A DNA stretch of 64,000 nucleotides from Ypsolopha sequella (taxonomy: Eukaryota; Arthropoda; Insecta; Lepidoptera; Ypsolophidae): assembly GCA_934047225.1 (NCBI GenBank), contig OW203989.1, forward strand, positions 7,663,977 to 7,727,976, written 5' to 3'. The notes below the pieces were generated by a model. That model was not told the DNA's origin, made no database searches, and saw only the letters and a list, made by a program, of their open reading frames with translations. This document shows positions 62,501 through 64,000 of this stretch, in pieces. Made by a program: the position numbers and the translations under genes. Position 1 is the first letter of the stretch. Every line of letters starts with the position of its first letter.

Positions 62501-63342
62501 AAGTCCCACTGAGTGCTAACAGTCAACAGTATCAACATTCTTCGTACCTCAACAGCAAAGTGCTGTAACCCGCCGATGTTAATGGCCCCCTCTTCGCTCG
62601 CGTGAAGGTTGCACCCACCGACACACAGGTCCGATGTTGGACACACCATGCCGCATGTCAGACCTAAAGGGTTGTCTGACAGGATCGCCTTAGCTGCACC
62701 GTAATAATTCTGAAAAGGGTGAACAAACTCGTTTAAAATCGCATCCTAAAAATAAATCAGCATCGCGGAATCCTAAGCAAGAGTACGGCGACCAAAGGAT
62801 TGAAGAAAAGGTATGCGCGAGAATAAACCTTCTGTCTATTATCTCCGATTAGCGAAATCTTTCGTTGCCCATGAAGCCAGCTAAATTGTCGTCTCTCCCA
62901 TTTGTCATCCAAAGTACAATGTGTCTACTTTTTTTTTCTAGCATGCTTTTGTTAGCATATGTTGCTCTTCACTGCCTAGCTAGACAATGCTCTGAACAAT
63001 CTCCTTGACGTCGGTTCGTATAGAACATGACTTCTGGCACAGCGCGTCAGCACACTTAAGACAGTAGGCGGCTTCCTTCAACGCATTGCGTTGACAGAGT
63101 GGTATCCTTGATAGCGTGAGAGATGTACAGGGTTTGAAAATGCGCATATTAACCCTTAGTAGGGTAGTTACCTTATTAGCAATGCTCTGTATGAAGGCCT
63201 TGACATCGATCTGCGTGGGACATGACTTCTGGCACGGCGCGTCAGCACACTTCAGACAGCGAGCTGCTTCCTTAAGCGCACCGCGTTCAGAGAGAGTGGT
63301 GTGCTTAATGTCATCGAAGTTCTTTGTGAGTGTTGGACACGT
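17428..63342 (-). CDS. DPYD: Dihydropyrimidine dehydrogenase gene, 22 coding exons
   Basis: The enzyme reduces uracil and thymine with NADPH, the first and usually rate-limiting step of pyrimidine breakdown, which yields beta-alanine. In insects beta-alanine also feeds cuticle tanning (Drosophila su(r)). The 22 exons listed separately keep phase at every junction and total 2928 nt, giving 975 residues plus stop against 1025 in the human protein; about 50 N-terminal residues lie beyond the window. Domain order is: N-terminal Fe-S domain with [28 protein letters not shown] and the unusual Gln ligand in [11 protein letters not shown] and NADPH domains with [19 protein letters not shown] and [11 protein letters not shown] barrel with [20 protein letters not shown], active-site [15 protein letters not shown] and NTVSG; C-terminal ferredoxin domain [11 protein letters not shown] and [11 protein letters not shown]. 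The longest intron (14.9 kb) holds a Copia nest. Confidence 0.97.
17567..17798. mobile_element. MITE in the last DPYD intron, 232 bp
   Basis: The ends CAGTGGCGTGCACAGAAC and GTTCTGTGCACGCCACTG are perfect complements. The inverted match continues inward for about 50 bp (CCGGAAAAGCAATCAGAAGG). It lies in the intron between DPYD exons 21 and 22. The CAGTGGCG start is hAT-like. Confidence 0.85.
18256..18348 (-). CDS. DPYD: DPYD window exon 21 (C-terminal cluster 2)
   Basis: The exon has 93 nt, phase 2 to 2: [13 protein letters not shown] then [18 protein letters not shown], the second C-terminal cluster set. A CAGGGTT foldback element starts about 31 nt upstream of the acceptor. Confidence 0.96.
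18380..18692. mobile_element. CAGGGTT foldback MITE near the exon 21 acceptor
   Basis: The left end CAGGGTTTGGAAGTATCAAG matches the complement of the right end (CTTCGAACCCTG, with AAGTATCA inside). The interior carries repeated TTGATAAT/ATTATCAA words. The hAT assignment rests only on the terminal sequence. Confidence 0.7.
19216..19477. mobile_element. 262-bp palindromic MITE with TA flanks (copy 2)
   Basis: This full-length copy in DPYD intron 20 has ends CAAGGTGACTTTTTGATC and GATCAAAAAGTCACCTTG flanked by TA. Length and structure match the copies at 12106 and 32460. Confidence 0.9.
19593..19657 (-). CDS. DPYD: DPYD window exon 20 (C-terminal cluster 1)
   Basis: The exon has 65 nt, phase 0 to 2: [19 protein letters not shown]. 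Its four cysteines are the first set of C-terminal 4Fe-4S ligands. Confidence 0.96.
20030..20254 (-). CDS. DPYD: DPYD window exon 19
   Basis: The exon has 75 codons. It starts [20 protein letters not shown] and ends [11 protein letters not shown], leading into the C-terminal ferredoxin domain. The middle ([14 protein letters not shown]) is less conserved. Confidence 0.94.
20525..21100. repeat. LINE tails and AT-rich repeat in DPYD intron 18
   Basis: An inverted LINE-tail copy lies at 20545-20700 (TTTCGCCCGCACTGATTTCG ... GCGTGAAAGAAGGACAAA). It is followed by an AAATTACAAATT short tandem and AT-rich sequence. A fragment of the same tail in the other orientation is at 21060-21090. Confidence 0.6.
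21473..21649 (-). CDS. DPYD: DPYD window exon 18
   Basis: The exon has 59 codons: [40 protein letters not shown] and [16 protein letters not shown]. It matches the human protein from the VCSAIQNQDF block onward. Confidence 0.96.
22585..22746. repeat. 81-bp perfect tandem duplication
   Basis: The unit 22585-22665 (CGCTACGGAAAAAAAATCGA ...) is repeated without visible change at 22666-22746. It lies at the start of a longer dispersed repeat. Confidence 0.92.
22585..23082 (-). repeat. Dispersed 0.4-0.5 kb repeat, copy 1 (DPYD intron 17)
   Basis: This matches 24825-25268 over most of its length in the same orientation. A more diverged copy lies inverted at about 43020-43310. On the minus strand the copies share translated text such as [35 protein letters not shown] and [10 protein letters not shown] do not recognise a protein family. 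Confidence 0.8.
23088..23159 (-). pseudogene. Decayed partial copy of DPYD exon 17
   Basis: About 70 bp align with 23308-23378 inside exon 17 (shared TCAGCGGAGTCGATCC, CCAATACC, CGGGAACCC, AGTTTGTT and CCGAT blocks). Small indels break the frame and no splice sites are present. It directly abuts the end of a dispersed repeat at about 23080. Confidence 0.85.
23266..23444 (-). CDS. DPYD: DPYD window exon 17
   Basis: The exon has 179 nt, phase 1 to 0: [39 protein letters not shown] and GAPVVQ, the phosphate-binding end of the FMN barrel. The acceptor TATATATTCAG overlaps the edge of an inverted-repeat element. Confidence 0.96.
23451..23719. mobile_element. Palindromic MITE forming the edge of the exon 17 acceptor
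   Basis: The arms run from ATATAAGGTCCTTCAATTTA (left) to its complement ending at 23719. They share TAATTTAGGAGGTGATTCAG and CATTCCACTGCAAAG. The left end lies 6 nt from the first base of exon 17. Confidence 0.85.
24608..24691 (-). CDS. DPYD: DPYD window exon 16
   Basis: The exon has 84 nt, phase 1 to 1, and reads [19 protein letters not shown] then DATPWPAVG. Asn-Thr of NTVSG are substrate-contacting residues in the family. Confidence 0.94.
24825..25268 (-). repeat. Dispersed 0.4-0.5 kb repeat, copy 2 (DPYD intron 15)
   Basis: This copy has a single version of the 81-bp block that is doubled in copy 1. It also has a small local duplication of GAAACAGAAACGTGATTGGA near 24935-24985. The minus-strand frame is open for 182 codons across it, longer than in copy 1. 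Confidence 0.8.
25437..26188. mobile_element. hAT-like element with a nested foldback
   Basis: The ends CAGTAGCGGATC and GATCCGCCACTG are inverted repeats. The 8-bp flanks TGAACACA and TCAACTCA agree at six positions, which suggests an old hAT-type target duplication. Inside, 25813-26110 is another foldback (GAAAAATCCGCCTTTTTT to AAAAAGGCGGGTTTTTC), with a very strong inner stem around GTTTCCATTGGTTTCTGTAA. Confidence 0.7.
26239..26359 (-). CDS. DPYD: DPYD window exon 15
   Basis: The exon has 121 nt, phase 0 to 1: [20 protein letters not shown] then [18 protein letters not shown]. The Lys of KLTPN is an FMN-site residue. A foldback element begins about 37 nt upstream of the acceptor. Confidence 0.95.
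26397..27000. mobile_element. Foldback MITE near the exon 15 acceptor, about 600 bp
   Basis: The termini GTGTGTCCCTCGTACAAGTG and the complement of CACTTACACGAGGGACACAC match, and the match extends through CACATCCGAAA. The flanks are TATA, consistent with TA targeting. Confidence 0.8.
27120..27365 (+). repeat. LINE 3' tail
   Basis: This is characteristic lepidopteran retroposon text: CAACCCGCCCCGGCTTTGCA, GACAGACAGACAACGGGAAG and a closing AAACTATTTAAATTTGAATT. Confidence 0.6.
27643..28197. mobile_element. Palindromic TA-flanked MITE, about 555 bp
   Basis: The ends CAGGGTGTAATCGTTAAGTG and its complement are flanked by TA. The inverted arms are about 190 bp and include AATGACATCATTAACTTTTT. 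No coding capacity is seen. Confidence 0.88.
28443..28783. mobile_element. Foldback element in DPYD intron 14, about 340 bp
   Basis: The arms contain CAGGCCTTACAACTGAAATG and TGATGACGTCATCACTAGTG (left). Their complements TGTACCACTAGTGATGACGT and TTTGAGTTGTCAGGCCTG are on the right. Confidence 0.8.
28867..29019 (-). CDS. DPYD: DPYD window exon 14 (active-site cysteine)
   Basis: The exon has 51 codons. It carries CSYN and [20 protein letters not shown], which includes the flexible loop with the catalytic general-acid cysteine known from the mammalian enzyme. Confidence 0.97.
29862..30026 (-). CDS. DPYD: DPYD window exon 13
   Basis: The exon has 55 codons and includes [20 protein letters not shown] and [19 protein letters not shown]. 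Boundaries are TTCCCAG and AAG|GTGAGC. Confidence 0.96.
30424..31174. mobile_element. LINE 3' fragment cluster bounded by 51-bp direct repeats
   Basis: The 51-bp sequence starting ATGAGTCTTGGGACAAGTAA occurs at 30424-30474 and 31124-31174 with three differences. Between them, 30500-30700 encodes the C-terminus of an endonuclease-reverse transcriptase ([20 protein letters not shown]), followed by AATAAA and a short (TAA)n tail. A second unidentified repeat fills 30750-31120. Confidence 0.7.
31199..31316 (-). CDS. DPYD: DPYD window exon 12 (start of FMN barrel)
   Basis: The exon has 118 nt, phase 2 to 0. It contains [20 protein letters not shown] and [13 protein letters not shown]. The Lys of TKTF corresponds to an FMN-contacting lysine in mammalian DPD. 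Confidence 0.95.
31370..31490. repeat. Dispersed repeat related to the hAT insertion site
   Basis: It shares CCAAGTGTGGA-type text and TACACGCTTTAGATGGCATG with the sequence on both sides of the hAT transposon (43855-43937 and 46725-46815). Confidence 0.6.
31525..31742. mobile_element. Foldback MITE in DPYD intron 11
   Basis: The arms GTTAAGATGATGTTGCGGAA and its diverged complement (CTACAACATCATCTTAGC) enclose a 200-bp hairpin containing GCCGGAAAC/GTTTCCGGC. Confidence 0.75.
32259..32347 (-). CDS. DPYD: DPYD window exon 11
   Basis: The exon has 89 nt, phase 0 to 2, reading [20 protein letters not shown] then [10 protein letters not shown]. It is the linker into the FMN barrel. Confidence 0.94.
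32460..32721. mobile_element. 262-bp palindromic MITE with TA flanks (copy 3)
   Basis: This full-length copy lies in DPYD intron 10, 112 nt upstream of the exon 11 acceptor. Ends and length are identical in form to those of copies 1 and 2. Confidence 0.9.
32740..33850. other. DPYD intron 10 sequence without a recognised gene
   Basis: Short open frames near 32904-33194 overlap in several frames with no motif. I see no other supported feature apart from a GC-rich stretch beside exon 10 (33690-33830). Confidence 0.4.
33857..33955 (-). CDS. DPYD: DPYD window exon 10 (FAD GD motif)
   Basis: The exon has 33 codons, [20 protein letters not shown] then [13 protein letters not shown]. The GGD segment is the second FAD-binding motif of this enzyme class. 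Confidence 0.96.
34130..34420 (+). pseudogene. LINE reverse-transcriptase C-terminal fragment
   Basis: The plus-strand reading [15 protein letters not shown], then [11 protein letters not shown] and [15 protein letters not shown], resembles the C-terminal region of insect non-LTR reverse transcriptases. A stop interrupts it. The remainder of DPYD intron 9 nearby is AT-rich. Confidence 0.5.
35535..35735 (-). repeat. Inverted partial copy of the 9520-9710 repeat
   Basis: Shared text includes TTCGAAAACCATTTCGAGAT, the complement of AACCTCATGATAATGAATAT and CGTGTGACGTCACTTGA. It links DPYD intron 9 to the TIR element at 8549-10131. Confidence 0.7.
36018..36106 (-). CDS. DPYD: DPYD window exon 9
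   Basis: The exon has 89 nt, phase 1 to 0, and reads [19 protein letters not shown] then TMQSTSNPR. Boundaries are TTTCCAG and CGG|GTCAGT. Confidence 0.94.
36250..37031. repeat. Possible LTR remnant and older tandem block
   Basis: From 36250 (TGTTATAATATTACA) to 36511 (TTGCAACA) the sequence has TG...CA ends and an AATAAA near its end, as a solo LTR would, but I found no partner and no target duplication. From 36720 to 37020 four diverged units repeat at 79-103 bp spacing with GGAAACGCGGCTCGG and AGAGGATCGATTCAGAGA. Confidence 0.4.
37032..37409. repeat. Perfect 189-bp tandem duplication
   Basis: The unit 37032-37220 (GAGATCAAATAAGTGCACCA ... AGATAGCATATAC) is repeated directly at 37221-37409 with no difference that I can see. 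It lies in DPYD intron 8. Confidence 0.95.
37547..37679 (-). CDS. DPYD: DPYD window exon 8
   Basis: The exon has 133 nt, phase 0 to 1. It includes [20 protein letters not shown] and [13 protein letters not shown]. Boundaries are TTTGCAG and GATG|GTAAGT. Confidence 0.94.
38073..38728. repeat. Minisatellite, about 11 units of 57-59 bp
   Basis: The unit contains TTACGATGTGGGCTGTAGTT and GAGGAGGAACGGTGTTCAGC. Two unit subtypes alternate: GTAGTTAGTATTAGAGG and GTGTAGTATGAATTAGAGG. The array occupies DPYD intron 7 and its right edge is 5 nt from the exon 7 donor. Confidence 0.95.
38734..38811 (-). CDS. DPYD: DPYD window exon 7
   Basis: The exon has 26 codons: [20 protein letters not shown] then IVKDRR. 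The donor AGG|GTAAG is followed immediately by a minisatellite. Confidence 0.95.
39079..39477. mobile_element. piggyBac-type MITE, copy 1 (TTAA flanks)
   Basis: The ends GGGGCTGCACTATGCTAAA and TTTAGCATTGTGGAGCCCC are flanked by TTAA on both sides. There is no transposase frame. It sits inside an outer foldback (about 39020-39590) whose arms are TAGCAGGCGGATTGTGAAAA and TTTTACAATCCACCTGCTAG. Confidence 0.85.
39650..40045. mobile_element. piggyBac-type MITE, copy 2
   Basis: This is a direct-orientation relative of copy 1 along its full length (shared TCAGATGCCGCGTACGCAAA and TTAGTATCTGCGTGTGTTGG). The right flank is TTAA; the left is a degraded TTAG. Confidence 0.82.
40283..40452 (-). CDS. 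DPYD: DPYD window exon 6 (NADPH-binding motif)
   Basis: The exon has 170 nt, phase 1 to 0. It carries [20 protein letters not shown] and then [20 protein letters not shown], the NADPH-binding Rossmann segment. Confidence 0.96.
40608..41270. mobile_element. Foldback element interrupted by a LINE fragment
   Basis: The left arm (about 40608-40790) and right arm (about 41051-41270) are complementary: CCAATTCATATGGGCCGTCT versus AGACGGCCAATACGAAGTGG, and GCGAGTTATTTTGGTACTT versus AAGTACTAAAATAACTCGC-like text. Between them lies a minus-strand LINE fragment. Confidence 0.7.
40788..41051 (-). pseudogene. Endonuclease-reverse transcriptase C-terminus (LINE)
   Basis: The frame reads [39 protein letters not shown] and GEAYVQQWT. 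This is the well-known C-terminal end of a lepidopteran RTE-like non-LTR element, 5'-truncated. A related scrap (CCCACTGCTAGGACACAGGC) lies at about 19705, and another near the right edge of the window at 63790-63930. Confidence 0.85.
41390..41640 (-). repeat. Retroposon 3' segment, GTGCGAGTCGGACTCGC family
   Basis: In minus orientation it begins AAAACCGGCCAAGCCCGATT and continues into GGGTTCCGTATGATGG and a long AT-rich tail. It relates to the segments at 8040-8300 and 10920-11155. Confidence 0.6.
42002..42152 (-). CDS. DPYD: DPYD window exon 5
   Basis: The exon has 151 nt, phase 0 to 1, and includes [20 protein letters not shown] and [18 protein letters not shown]. Its acceptor is 33 nt from the start of a MITE at 42186. 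Confidence 0.95.
42186..42438. mobile_element. MITE with GGGCTGTCCATAC ends near the exon 5 acceptor
   Basis: The left end GGGCTGTCCATACATTACGT pairs with the complement of the right end (ACGTAACATATGGACGGCCC). The 253-bp element begins 33 nt upstream of the exon 5 acceptor. Confidence 0.82.
42540..42840 (-). repeat. Lepidopteran dispersed repeat, inverted copy
   Basis: This is the complement of the 2107-2405 repeat, including GGTTCCGTACCCAAAGGGTA, CATGAACCGTGATAGTTAGA and GCGCGAGTCCGATTCGCACT. Confidence 0.8.
43020..43310 (+). repeat. Dispersed 0.4-0.5 kb repeat, copy 3, inverted and diverged
   Basis: Plus-strand reading fragments [32 protein letters not shown] and [12 protein letters not shown] parallel the minus-strand text of copies 1 and 2. 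Confidence 0.6.
43525..43651 (-). CDS. DPYD: DPYD window exon 4
   Basis: The exon has 127 nt, phase 2 to 0. It reads [20 protein letters not shown] then [20 protein letters not shown]. Boundaries are TCTTCCAG and GAT|GTAATT. Confidence 0.95.
43938..46724 (-). mobile_element. Complete hAT transposon, 2787 bp
   Basis: Perfect 17-bp terminal inverted repeats, TAGAGAATACAATCCCG at 43938-43954 and its complement at 46708-46724, are flanked by the 8-bp duplication GTCCTAAC (43930-43937 and 46725-46732). Both subterminal regions are rich in TCCCGGGAT-type palindromes (43952-44028 and 46614-46712), probable transposase-binding sites. It encodes one intact transposase. The element lies in DPYD intron 3 with its gene in the same orientation as DPYD. 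Confidence 0.96.
44193..46190 (-). CDS. hAT transposase, ZBED-like, 665 residues
   Basis: The frame opens with an ATG at 46190 and is uninterrupted. Residues about 15-56 form a BED zinc finger ([13 protein letters not shown], then HTHLLSKH). The RNase-H-like catalytic fold is visible: [10 protein letters not shown] carries the first Asp, [12 protein letters not shown] the second, and [10 protein letters not shown] gives the hAT CxxH motif. The C-terminal dimerisation region reads [20 protein letters not shown] then [20 protein letters not shown] and contains the catalytic Glu region. An acidic insert ([20 protein letters not shown]) lies in the middle. Length and motifs match active hAT and domesticated ZBED proteins. 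Intact terminal repeats argue that this is a mobile copy, not a domesticated gene. Confidence 0.95.
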   Translation of the reverse strand: MAGDFVKHKKDSDTTSVWSYYLVAKDGNSAKCKRCPAILKTLGGSTKGLHTHLLSKHNIKVISASTSQDSENLNTAPPPAKRKLDDYFTKSADDSLDDILARMIALDGFPFSVFITSDDLRKLLLAKYTDLPKSAVTVRKRVMNYSEKIRKQVTAELQHLKSAGERFSLSFDEWTSTSNKRYMAVNVHSYKKFWNLGLVPIYGSMTAENCLRILQERLSKFDISLETDIVAIVTDGPNVMIKVGRLVCTEQQLCLAHGINLAVCDVLYEKHNNLQDSPTSDDSINEPAVNVDYMDDSDDEHHLEDLDCPESGLIVMSQNDLAPEHVPELTQYENINELIKKIRKVVVYFKRSPLKNETVLQKYVKIEHGKELSLLLDCKTRWNSLLTMLERFYLLKACIQKALIDLNHPIRLEDVDFELVNKIVEVLTPIKLTVEAICRRDANLCTADAALKFLIKQLSSKNSALAKKIKTSLVERIKQRRSDDLTGVLNYLQNPRMDDENQLLSDLEWHDLFPVPTQALVRKQIKSIVKRLNSRDNTEEEARSGSQTDDELRSETSQPQLTLKEKLQLEINKSMKSPDPEVQVQNELGLANSIRREMSLFENGGVRGYHLETAYKYLLSIPPTSVEPERAFSAAAYVGNKLRSRLGSQTLDALIFLRLYFRNSK
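47109..47255. repeat. Direct copy of the 12525-12640 repeat
   Basis: It shares TATAATTTTCTCCTATGT and GCGCGCTGATATGAACGTTA with the copy at 12525. It lies in DPYD intron 3, about 200 bp downstream of exon 3. Confidence 0.7.
47454..47641 (-). CDS. DPYD: DPYD window exon 3 (FAD-binding motif)
   Basis: The exon has 188 nt, phase 0 to 2. It starts [19 protein letters not shown] and continues [20 protein letters not shown], the dinucleotide-binding loop, then [10 protein letters not shown]. It is preceded by the 14.9-kb intron that contains the Copia nest. Confidence 0.95.
48038..48315. mobile_element. Foldback element in DPYD intron 2
   Basis: The arms contain AAACTTGTGGGAACAAATGA with GACGACAGATTATAATTTCG on the left, and their complements on the right (CGAAATTATAATACTTCTGT, CCTACAAGCTTGTATG). 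A tight inner stem lies around GCTATTTAAAACTTTCGTAA. Confidence 0.75.
48340..48880. pseudogene. Two LINE reverse-transcriptase fragments in opposite orientation
   Basis: From 48770 down to 48350 the minus strand reads [38 protein letters not shown] and [14 protein letters not shown], a broken reverse transcriptase. From 48800 to 48880 the plus strand reads [20 protein letters not shown], the following C-terminal block. The two halves of one protein type therefore sit head to head. Confidence 0.7.
51514..51690. repeat. Diverged tandem duplication of about 88 bp
   Basis: AAAGCCCTATGCCCTAGCAT...CAATGAAACTATTT is followed by CAAAGCCCTATGCCCTTACA...CAATGAAACTATTT. Confidence 0.8.
52191..52230 (+). 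promoter_or_regulatory. Candidate TATA box plus TCAGTC initiator
   Basis: TATATAAATA at 52191-52200 is followed by TCAGTC at 52225-52230. The initiator A is about 34 nt from the TATA start, a spacing used by arthropod RNA polymerase II and retrotransposon LTR promoters. The sequence downstream (52240-52620) is GC-richer and non-coding. No linked gene is visible. Confidence 0.35.
53640..54495 (+). pseudogene. Non-LTR retrotransposon RNase H fragment
   Basis: The frame 53716-54294 contains [42 protein letters not shown] and [20 protein letters not shown]. These are the catalytic D-E-D-D blocks of the RNase H domain in Jockey/R1-type retroelements. After a stop, a shifted frame (54316-54501) continues [20 protein letters not shown] and CRAC, the usual segment after RNase H. 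The Copia interrupts the fragment here; 58997-59033 holds its continuation (METEETPSH). Confidence 0.85.
54496..54656 (-). repeat. Copia 3' LTR
   Basis: The LTR is 161 bp, with TGTTAA...TTAACA ends in either orientation. I see no difference from the other LTR. The polyprotein stop codon lies just inside it. Confidence 0.96.
54651..55409 (-). pseudogene. Copia RNase H domain, out of frame
   Basis: Conserved text includes [83 protein letters not shown] and ADMLTKPL. It is complete to its stop in the 3' LTR. Confidence 0.92.
55432..57339 (-). pseudogene. Copia integrase and reverse transcriptase, out of frame
   Basis: It is open for 635 codons but shifted relative to Gag. The integrase triad is visible as [16 protein letters not shown] and VERENRTV. 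The RT blocks include [54 protein letters not shown] and the catalytic [12 protein letters not shown] run of eight T/A at 55476-55483 marks the second frame change. Confidence 0.92.
57275..58708 (-). CDS. Copia Gag, protease and start of integrase
   Basis: This is 477 codons from an ATG at 58708. The Gag part ends with the zinc knuckle [17 protein letters not shown]. The protease follows ([13 protein letters not shown]; the usual DSG/DTG is DNG here). Then comes the pre-integrase HHCC finger ([16 protein letters not shown] ... [10 protein letters not shown]). The frame then shifts and ends at GTRIRSY. Protein loss by frameshift would prevent normal integrase and RT production from this copy. 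Confidence 0.93.
   Translation of the reverse strand: MDRAIVEASRVQIGHLDSKNFKSWKYRIMVVIKAIPGALDIIEGRRCRPKQPAVTAEVAVKDSYKKELQEFMNIDSAVLVLITTNMTDEILNHVMRLTSSQEVWEELNRLYGESSEDKSYDLCLKFFSYKKEPEHCMATHISALKNIWHELNDQLDSKLPDMLLICKILDTLPGEFFAFKSSWLLMTKKDRTVENLTTQLCAHEKSLKNITENESTTEALFVKNAKGKKQEKQFKCKYCGLSGHRVKQCKKWISDGRPPKEATSVNVTLQVLALNNIRVADKDCWFVDNGATSHITNRGDFFVSFEYFKGQHTVITANGQTIEALGMGNIRAEADICGKQEQILLKDVWYVPNIKMNLFSVLAAHDHTYNSVFESTTNKCTLKVDGIIKLTGTRQRNGGLYKLELTCLSPKSEVNLAMTNPLQVYHERLAHQNKRHVKQLIQKEFGIKVEDSQTDLCEGCVYGKAHRQKFGTRIRSY
58824..58835 (-). promoter_or_regulatory. Copia primer-binding site (initiator tRNA-Met 3' end)
   Basis: In element orientation the 12 nt directly after the 5' LTR read TGGTAGCAGAGC. 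This is complementary to the 3' end of insect initiator tRNA-Met (GCTCTGCTACCA). Copia itself is known to prime from the same tRNA, but from an internal position. Confidence 0.85.
58836..58996 (-). repeat. Copia 5' LTR
   Basis: The LTR is 161 bp and reads as identical to 54496-54656. In element orientation it carries ATTAAA and AT-rich promoter-like sequence. Confidence 0.96.
59030..60300 (-). pseudogene. Decayed PIN/asteroid-like nuclease-family gene
   Basis: The order along the minus strand is: [16 protein letters not shown], then [20 protein letters not shown] and [14 protein letters not shown] (60178-59984), a region with stops, [13 protein letters not shown], then [12 protein letters not shown] and [12 protein letters not shown] (59814-59422), HAFSG followed by a stop, TYHQLQTW, and [14 protein letters not shown]. 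The same block order occurs in a widespread, poorly characterised arthropod/cnidarian protein family. The acidic D-A-D and E-D-V-D spacing resembles the PIN/XPG-I fold. At least two stops and a frame change make it dead. The Cys-rich C-terminus typical of that family is replaced by the RNase H fragment. Confidence 0.6.
61240..61430 (+). pseudogene. LINE reverse-transcriptase C-terminal fragment
   Basis: The plus-strand reading [40 protein letters not shown] and RPRNS is the usual C-terminal end of an endonuclease-reverse transcriptase LINE. A stop replaces the following codon. Confidence 0.75.
61461..62480. mobile_element. TA-flanked element with 350-bp inverted repeats, 1020 bp
   Basis: The ends CAGGGTGGAAAAAATGTAAG and the complement of CTTAAATTTTTTCCACCCTG lie between TA dinucleotides. 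The arms are about 350 bp and include TCATTTTACTGAAAGAAAAC and CCTACCGATTCGTATAATAA. The 150-codon frame inside runs through the arms and has no motif. It ends 67 bp from the exon 2 donor of DPYD. Confidence 0.88.
62548..62709 (-). CDS. DPYD: DPYD window exon 2 (second Fe-S ligand block)
   Basis: The exon has 54 codons, phase 0 to 0, between TTTTCAG and GAG|GTACGA. It reads [34 protein letters not shown] and [12 protein letters not shown]. The Gln corresponds to the non-cysteine cluster ligand known in mammalian DPD. Confidence 0.96.
62980..63118 (-). pseudogene. Decayed tandem copy of DPYD exon 1
   Basis: Read on the minus strand, this matches exon 1 from the KHTTLSERG region to the end ([13 protein letters not shown], then [11 protein letters not shown] and a stop). 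A 2-base deletion near the start breaks the frame. A TAG follows the last matching codon, and the donor is gone. It lies in intron 1, about 53 bp downstream of the functional exon. Confidence 0.85.
63172..63342 (-). CDS. DPYD: DPYD window exon 1 (N-terminal Fe-S ligands)
   Basis: The exon has 57 codons, phase 0 to phase 0, from [17 protein letters not shown] to FIQSIANK, and ends at [22 protein letters not shown] supplies four cysteine ligands for the two N-terminal 4Fe-4S clusters. The upstream coding exon or exons are outside the window. Confidence 0.95.
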
Positions 63343-64000
63343 CTGGAGATTGAATACAATTGAATTAGTTAATTCATGATCATTATCATATTATCAGGCC
63401 GTTAAAGGCTACTGCTGATAATAATAGACCTTTCTTTTTTTTAAGCCACTTTTGTCAGACTTTAACCAATCTTATCAATTATTTGGTGGGTACCTTCGCA
63501 GTGTCATCAGACTTTCTAGCTGGTGATGTACGAACATATTGATATCATCAGAGATATTATATTTTTGTGGAAATCATCCAGTAGGTCCATCAAGTTGCAA
63601 GAATTATGCAAGACTGTAAATTAAAACTTAGAATAACAAAACATGATTTAAGTTCTTATACTAAGGGAATTGTATCACAATCCAGGTTATGCGTTCCCTA
63701 AAATAACTGGATTGAGAAAGCAGGCTATGAAAATTACAGTGGAGATGTTCAATAATATAAGAGGTGATTCCTCGGTTCTGAGGTCACCAACATAGCGTCT
63801 AAGATTAATAAGTGGAAGTGGTCACATCTGCTGAAAAACTGACAACCAATGAAGAAAATAAATACTCGAGTGGATATCACGAACCGGCAAACGCAGCGCA
63901 GGACAGCCGCTAGCTCCCTGGACTGACGATCATAATAGTTAAAGTGATAACTGAAATAATTGTTCCCTGCAAGGTAGAATTATGAAATTTTCACCATGAA
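63343..64000. other. DPYD upstream intron sequence with a LINE scrap
   Basis: I found no earlier DPYD exon here. The segment 63800-63930 (AAGTGGTCACATCTGCTG ... GAACCGGCAAACGCAGCGCAGG) resembles the plus-strand LINE C-terminus in degraded form. Confidence 0.4.

Noticed and set aside
12959..63342. The hypothesis that hAT transposase at 44193-46190 is a domesticated ZBED host gene
   Set aside because: Perfect terminal repeats and an 8-bp target duplication show a recent mobile copy.

Overview
This window is nuclear DNA of a moth or butterfly (Lepidoptera), inferred from sequence alone. It is AT-rich. It carries intron-rich genes with consensus GT/AG sites, and an unusually dense load of transposable elements, including repeat types typical of Lepidoptera (the 'GGCCAAGTGCGAGTCGGACTCGC' family, LINE 3' tails, and TA- and TTAA-flanked foldback MITEs). 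There is no sign of bacterial organisation, CRISPR, rRNA or convincing tRNA genes.

The main gene, on the minus strand, is dihydropyrimidine dehydrogenase (DPYD; Drosophila su(r)), the first enzyme of uracil/thymine breakdown to beta-alanine. I traced 22 coding exons from 63342 down to the stop codon at 17428. Every junction keeps phase, and the exons sum to 2928 nt (975 residues plus stop). Only about the first 50 residues lie beyond the right edge. All Fe-S ligands, the FAD/NADPH motifs, the FMN/substrate residues and the active-site cysteine motif GMGLACGQ are present, so the enzyme looks functional. About 43 kb of the gene is intron, and most of that is transposon sequence.

Left of DPYD and convergent with it (91 bp between stop codons) is an intronless plus-strand gene for a FUT10/FUT11-type fucosyltransferase (16054-17337). 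Further left, a three-exon plus-strand gene (10154-11674) is predicted to encode a 156-residue four-helix membrane protein that I do not recognise. The rest of 1-16000 is repeats: Jockey-type LINE fragments, LINE tails, several foldback elements, and a 1.6 kb terminal-inverted-repeat element ending 22 bp before the four-helix gene's ATG.

The DPYD introns hold the best-preserved mobile elements. A complete hAT transposon (43938-46724) has 17-bp perfect inverted repeats, an 8-bp target duplication and an open 665-residue transposase. A Copia retrotransposon (54496-58996) has 161-bp LTRs that read as identical, a 5-bp target duplication, an initiator-Met tRNA primer site and two frameshifts. The Copia interrupts a non-LTR RNase H fragment that sits beside a decayed PIN/asteroid-like gene, all bounded by 290-bp inverted repeats (53321-60860). 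That is a three-layer nest.

Several observations concern the host gene's own structure. There are two decayed partial duplicates of DPYD exons in adjacent introns. Foldback MITEs lie within about 6-37 nt of four 3' splice sites. A 57-59 bp minisatellite starts 5 nt after one splice donor, and there is a perfect 189-bp tandem duplication in another intron.
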